From NCBI GenBank assembly GCA_019456245.1, contig VRUF01000122.1:1-8724 (forward strand): 8,724 nt of DNA, read 5' to 3'. How positions within the stretch are numbered: position 1 is the first letter of the stretch; every line of letters starts with the position of its first letter. Of this stretch, positions 6,602-8,724 are shown one piece after another. The stretch comes from Planctomycetota bacterium. Its GTDB lineage: Bacteria; Planctomycetota; Phycisphaerae; Sedimentisphaerales; Anaerohalosphaeraceae. The notes under the pieces are model-generated. The model did not search any database. It had not been told where the DNA came from and worked only from the letters and a program-made list of their open reading frames with translations. The translations under genes and the position numbers were made by a program.

Positions 6602-6786
6602 CTTCAACAAAACTTTGTTTTTTCGCAAGTATTGATGATTTCAGCACTTAGCAAGTGGTAAATATCGCATATATTACAGATATTGCATCTTTTGGTTGTA
6701 GTATGGTTGTAGTTTTGGGTGGTGATATTTATCGTTTCTTCTGCTCTAGTCGGTCACATATTCACAATGGTTGGAGAGATTCGTAA
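6602..6786. other. Non-coding segment between the two putative att cores
   Basis: I see no gene here. It contains AACAAA-2-TTTGTT (6606-6619) followed by a T-run, two AAAACTT strings 11 bp apart (6598-6604, 6609-6615), near-identical ATATCGCAT/ATATTGCAT (6662-6670, 6680-6688) and TGGTTGTAGT twice at 11-bp spacing (6693-6702, 6704-6713). The density of short, helically phased direct repeats is like the arm sites of a phage-type attachment region (inference). Confidence 0.4.
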
Positions 6787-6796
6787 ATTTCTAAAA
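6787..6796 (+). repeat. Putative attachment core ATTTCTAAAA, copy 2
   Basis: An exact second copy of the tRNA-loop decamer lies 195 bp from the first, immediately beside the point where transposase similarity ends (about 6797-6806). It may be a remnant recombination site between stacked insertions, or coincidence. Confidence 0.35.
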
Positions 6797-6800
6797 ATCC

Positions 6801-7403
6801 TCTGGCTTTAAGTTCTTTTTCCTGCCCTTTCTTGATCCAACCGTAAGAGAGAATACTGTTGTGCTGCGGATGGATGGCATCGGCGAAATATATCGGGTCG
6901 TTTTCACCCTTTTCTGCCTTGAGCTGCTCATATTCATCGATAAATACCTGTTGTTGAACGGGGTCTTATTTGCCGGGAACATGCTTTGGCTTTTTGTAGG
7001 AAAATCCGAGGCGATGTAGCAAATCGGTGACTCCGCTGACAGAGTAACGTACCCCGTACTGCCTGTTAATATGAGCGATAACCGATTTAGCATCTGTGAA
7101 AATATGTTCTTCAAGATACCCTTCAAGTTCGCTCATTTGGTGCTCATCAAGCTTTGGTTCTGCTCCGGAATAATTATCATCCAACAACGCCTGGAGACCG
7201 CCTTGCTGATAACACTCGAAATAGTGTCGCGACGTCTTCTCATCAAAGAGAAGAATCTCCGCTATCTGAGCCGCCGACCACCCCTTGGATAAAGCAATGA
7301 CCGCTTTGATATGGTCGGCCTGCCGTTTGTTACGCAGGGATCGATGAAGCTTTTCCAACTCAGCTATTTGTTCTTTTGACAATGCGTAATCTTTCATATA
7401 CAC
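6801..7403 (-). pseudogene. IS630-family transposase, broken by stop and 3' truncation
   Basis: The first 145 codons give the N-terminal DNA-binding half of an IS630/Tc1-type transposase: a helix-turn-helix (WSAAQIAEILLFDEKTSRHY), QGGLQALLDD, the second winged domain (YSVSGVTDLLHRLGFSYKKP) and HVPGK. A TAA stop at 6966-6968 follows. In the same frame similarity continues without a shift: DPVQQQ, FIDEYEQL, then DPIYFADAIHPQHN with the first catalytic Asp, GWIKKGQEKELK. After that, at about 6806, similarity is lost, so the last third with the other two DDE residues is missing. Reading on ends at TGA 6762-6764. The start is GTG 7403 or ATG 7397, with no good ribosome site. The terminal repeat cannot be fixed because one end is lost. 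The copy should be inactive. Confidence 0.85.
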
Positions 7404-7431
7404 TATTTATCGGACAAAAGATGCTTCTTCG

Positions 7432-7452
7432 TTGAAAAATGGTATTTTTCAA
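7432..7452. repeat. Short perfect hairpin upstream of the transposase
   Basis: TTGAAAAAT (7432-7440) and ATTTTTCAA (7444-7452) are perfect inverted copies with a 3-base loop. The dyad is 29 bp upstream of the transposase start and may be near the surviving IS end, a transposase operator, or a structure at the element border. It lacks a GC-rich stem, so it is not a good terminator. Confidence 0.4.
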
Positions 7453-7538
7453 TCGGGAGCAGTATAAGTAACGGAACAAACTTAAAACTTTTGAAATTTT
7501 TCAGATAAATTCACTTACTGTTGTGCCGTTATTTTAAC

Positions 7539-7566
7539 TTGACTATAGTTAAACTTTGATTATGAT
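7539..7566 (+). promoter_or_regulatory. Sigma-70-type promoter of the HTH-led unit
   Basis: TTGACT (7539-7544), 16 bases, TATGAT (7561-7566) match the consensus at five of six positions each. Transcription would start near 7573, about 44 bases before the HTH gene. A palindrome with 7-bp arms, TTTAACT (7533-7539) and AGTTAAA (7547-7553), overlaps the -35 box and could be an operator bound by the HTH protein itself. Confidence 0.6.
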
Positions 7567-7616
7567 TTATCCAATTCTTTCGGTTTTTATTGGACAAGAT
7601 TTTGAGGAAGTTGATT

Positions 7617-7793
7617 ATGCCTGAAGATAGATGGTATTCGGTCGGGGGAATTGCGGAATATCTGGGCGTAAAACGAGATACCCTATACAAATGGATCGTC
7701 CGCAAGAAGATGCCTGCCCATAAGGCCGGGCGATTGTGGAAGTTCCGCAAGAAAGAAGTTGACAAATGGATTAAGACAGGCAAAGCAGTTTAA
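7617..7793 (+). CDS. Excisionase-family (MerR-like) HTH DNA-binding protein
   Basis: The 58-residue protein is a single winged-helix domain of the excisionase/MerR-like class: RWYSVGGIAEYLGVKRDT forms the HTH (about 5-22), YKWIVRKKMPAHKAGRLW the wing, and FRKKEVDKWI the closing helix. Such proteins serve as recombination directionality factors in integrative elements, or as small regulators at the front of restriction-modification and other defence clusters. The latter is favoured by the rightward neighbours. The ATG at 7617 was chosen because GAGGAAG stands just before it; an upstream TTG at 7590 would add nine residues with no ribosome site. It is first in a unit, with a sigma-70-type promoter and an overlapping palindrome upstream. 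Confidence 0.85.
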   Translation: MPEDRWYSVGGIAEYLGVKRDTLYKWIVRKKMPAHKAGRLWKFRKKEVDKWIKTGKAV

Positions 7794-7804
7794 TTGAGGG
7801 CAAA

Positions 7805-7945
7805 ATGGCAAAAAAATTACCGGCAATACTGACCGAAGCGACTTTAGTTGACCAGCCGGAAAAAACAGAACTCGAATACCGCGTTATCGCCGTAAATAAG
7901 GCAGGCGAAGGACAAGCCAGTAATACAGTGATGGTGGTTTTGTAA
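7805..7945 (+). CDS. Small protein with partial fibronectin type III domain (likely remnant)
   Basis: A 46-codon frame starts 11 bases past the HTH stop, with TTGAGGG as ribosome site. Its second half, YRVIAVNKAGEG followed by ASNTV, is the characteristic last part of a fibronectin type III domain (strand F, the F-G turn and strand G). A full domain needs about 90 residues, and here only about 25 are present after a short lead MAKKLPAIL. I read it as a gene that lost its middle by an in-frame deletion; a genuine small protein is possible. Its role in this unit is unknown. Confidence 0.6.
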   Translation: MAKKLPAILTEATLVDQPEKTELEYRVIAVNKAGEGQASNTVMVVL

Positions 7946-7963
7946 AAAAAGGTGTTAAAAAAA

Positions 7964-8041
7964 ATGGGAACCTCTTATACTAAGCTGCTTTCAATAAATT
8001 TTGAAAAGTCTATAAATGCAGCCGTAATAAAGGAACAATAA
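7964..8041 (+). CDS. Short 25-residue reading frame before the ATPase gene
   Basis: ATG 7964 opens a 25-codon frame (MGTSYTKLLSINFEKSINAA, then VIKEQ) whose stop ends one base before the ATPase start codon. AAGGTG lies about nine bases before it. The close join could couple translation. I recognise no family; it may be a leader peptide, a gene remnant or chance. Confidence 0.3.
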   Translation: MGTSYTKLLSINFEKSINAAVIKEQ

Positions 8042-8042
8042 A

Positions 8043-8724
8043 ATGCTTCTTATATCAGCTAAAGTAGGGCCATTCAAGTCAATCAATGTGCCTCAGGACG
8101 TAATGATTGACGACGCAGTCACAGTACTTGTCGGAATGAATGAGGCCGGTAAAACCGTTTTTCTCCAGTCCTTGGAGAAATCTAATGATGCGATGGGGCT
8201 TGCCAGCTTCAATCCGGTCGAAGACTATCCAAGAAAGGACCTTGTGGCCTACCAGAAACGGCACAAGATAAAGCCCGAAGAGGTTACTGTGCTGACCTAC
8301 AGTCTCAACGGCGAAGAGATTGTCGAGCTAAACGATGAGCTTCACACGAAGCTGAAACCCAATTTCCAATTCTCTGTTACACACAATTACGGCAACAGTA
8401 TTACTATGTGTTTCAGCGTCGACGAAAAGCCAGTAATCAGCTCACTGCTCGTCGGATCGACCCTAAGCTCCGACGCTAAGACGGCAATCAAAAAAGCAAC
8501 CTCTCTTCGCGCAATCCCGGAGATGTTAAAAGACACCAATCTTACAGAAGAGGACAATGCTTTTCTTGCAACGATTAAAACTCGCATAGCGAAAGCAGAA
8601 TGGTCTTCATTCGTTAAATGGGAGGCATGGGAGTGGCTGGAGTCGAGAATTCCGAAATTCCTCTACTTCAGCGAGTACGACCTGCTGCCGAGCAAGATGA
8701 ACCTCGTAGATTTGGCTCAGCGCG
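8043..8724 (+). CDS. AAA-family ATPase, OLD/SMC-like, N-terminal part (runs off window)
   Basis: The visible 227 residues start at ATG 8043, with AAGGA eight bases upstream, and remain open to the window edge. The N-terminus is that of ABC/SMC-type AAA proteins of the OLD and RecF kind: a short strand (MLLISAKVGPFKSINV), then VTVLVGMNEAGKTVFLQSL with the Walker A GMNEAGKT at residues 31-38. DYPRKDLVAYQKRH (61-74) and IPKFLYFSEYDLLP (203-216) recall a group of large ATPases common in defence islands. The region between is alpha/beta and then helical, as expected before the Q-loop, signature and Walker B, none of which is in view. A C-terminal TOPRIM nuclease, as in OLD or GajA, cannot be tested here. 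It is the fourth reading frame of the HTH-led unit and probably its first large component. Confidence 0.8.
   Translation, partial: MLLISAKVGPFKSINVPQDVMIDDAVTVLVGMNEAGKTVFLQSLEKSNDAMGLASFNPVEDYPRKDLVAYQKRHKIKPEEVTVLTYSLNGEEIVELNDELHTKLKPNFQFSVTHNYGNSITMCFSVDEKPVISSLLVGSTLSSDAKTAIKKATSLRAIPEMLKDTNLTEEDNAFLATIKTRIAKAEWSSFVKWEAWEWLESRIPKFLYFSEYDLLPSKMNLVDLAQR

Larger units (their letters stand above)
6801..8724 (+). mobile_element. Putative genomic island, left end (right end outside window)
   Basis: The interrupted tRNA, short repeats, a decayed transposase, an excisionase-like HTH gene and an OLD-like ATPase together form a typical accessory region. The house-keeping genes end just left of it. 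No integrase and no second tRNA half are in view, so the extent and mobility of the element cannot be set; the 195-bp repeat-rich segment to the left may also belong to it. Confidence 0.5.

Noticed and set aside
6606..6623. AACAAA-AC-TTTGTT plus T-run as a terminator
   Set aside because: The stem is almost pure AT with a two-base loop and would be too weak; it is better read as part of the repeat-rich border.
6444..6647. 67-codon minus-strand frame across the tRNA half
   Set aside because: It is antisense to the tRNA and its promoter, has no recognisable family and no ribosome site.
6600..7560. Group I intron in the tRNA anticodon loop
   Set aside because: No 3' tRNA half follows, and I see no conserved group I core; the segment contains a transposase remnant instead. 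Kept only as an alternative.
6598..8724. CRISPR array or retron in the accessory part
   Set aside because: No regularly spaced repeats of 20 bases or more and no reverse transcriptase motif are visible.

Overview
The window joins two unlike regions. Bases 1 to about 6560 look like a stable chromosomal segment of acetate and lipid metabolism genes. From about 6561 to the right end it looks like the edge of an integrated accessory island. Base composition, the AMP-forming acetyl-CoA synthetase, the acyl-phosphate-dependent PlsY route and a GNAT/aminotransferase fusion fit a moderate-GC Gram-negative bacterium. My guess is a Planctomycetota (Phycisphaerae-like) genome, but no gene here proves it.

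Region 1 (1-2565): the 3' end of an AcuC-like zinc deacetylase on the + strand meets, tail to tail with a 13-bp overlap, a two-gene minus-strand operon. That operon is a PlsY-type acyltransferase followed, through an ATGA stop/start overlap, by a 538-residue fusion of an N-terminal GNAT acyltransferase-like domain to a class-V PLP aminotransferase. The pairing of an O-acyltransferase-like and an N-acyltransferase-like protein with an aminotransferase suggests an unusual amino-lipid route (inference). Its 336-bp upstream gap holds a sigma-54-like -24/-12 element and, about 115-146 bp upstream of the predicted start of transcription, a perfect 11-bp inverted repeat suited to an activator site.

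Region 2 (2849-6560): acs (acetyl-CoA synthetase) and, 83 bp downstream, an OFA-family MFS carrier, both on the minus strand. An intrinsic terminator lies between them and a second follows the carrier. The carrier's real start is the ATG at 4230; longer readings run into the terminator hairpin. acs has its own -10 element and a 14-bp palindrome upstream.

Region 3 (6561-8724): a well-formed 5' half of tRNA-Arg(TCT), with a good promoter, stops at the end of the anticodon loop and continues into unrelated DNA; no 3' half is found in the rest of the window. A 10-bp direct repeat of the anticodon-loop sequence recurs 195 bp on, next to the broken end of an IS630-family transposase that also carries an in-frame stop. 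Then comes a rightward unit: a 58-residue excisionase-like HTH protein with its own promoter and overlapping palindrome, a 46-residue fibronectin-III remnant, a 25-residue reading frame, and the N-terminal part of an OLD/SMC-like AAA ATPase that runs off the right edge. This arrangement resembles the start of a defence island. The integrase and the effector genes, if present, lie outside the window.
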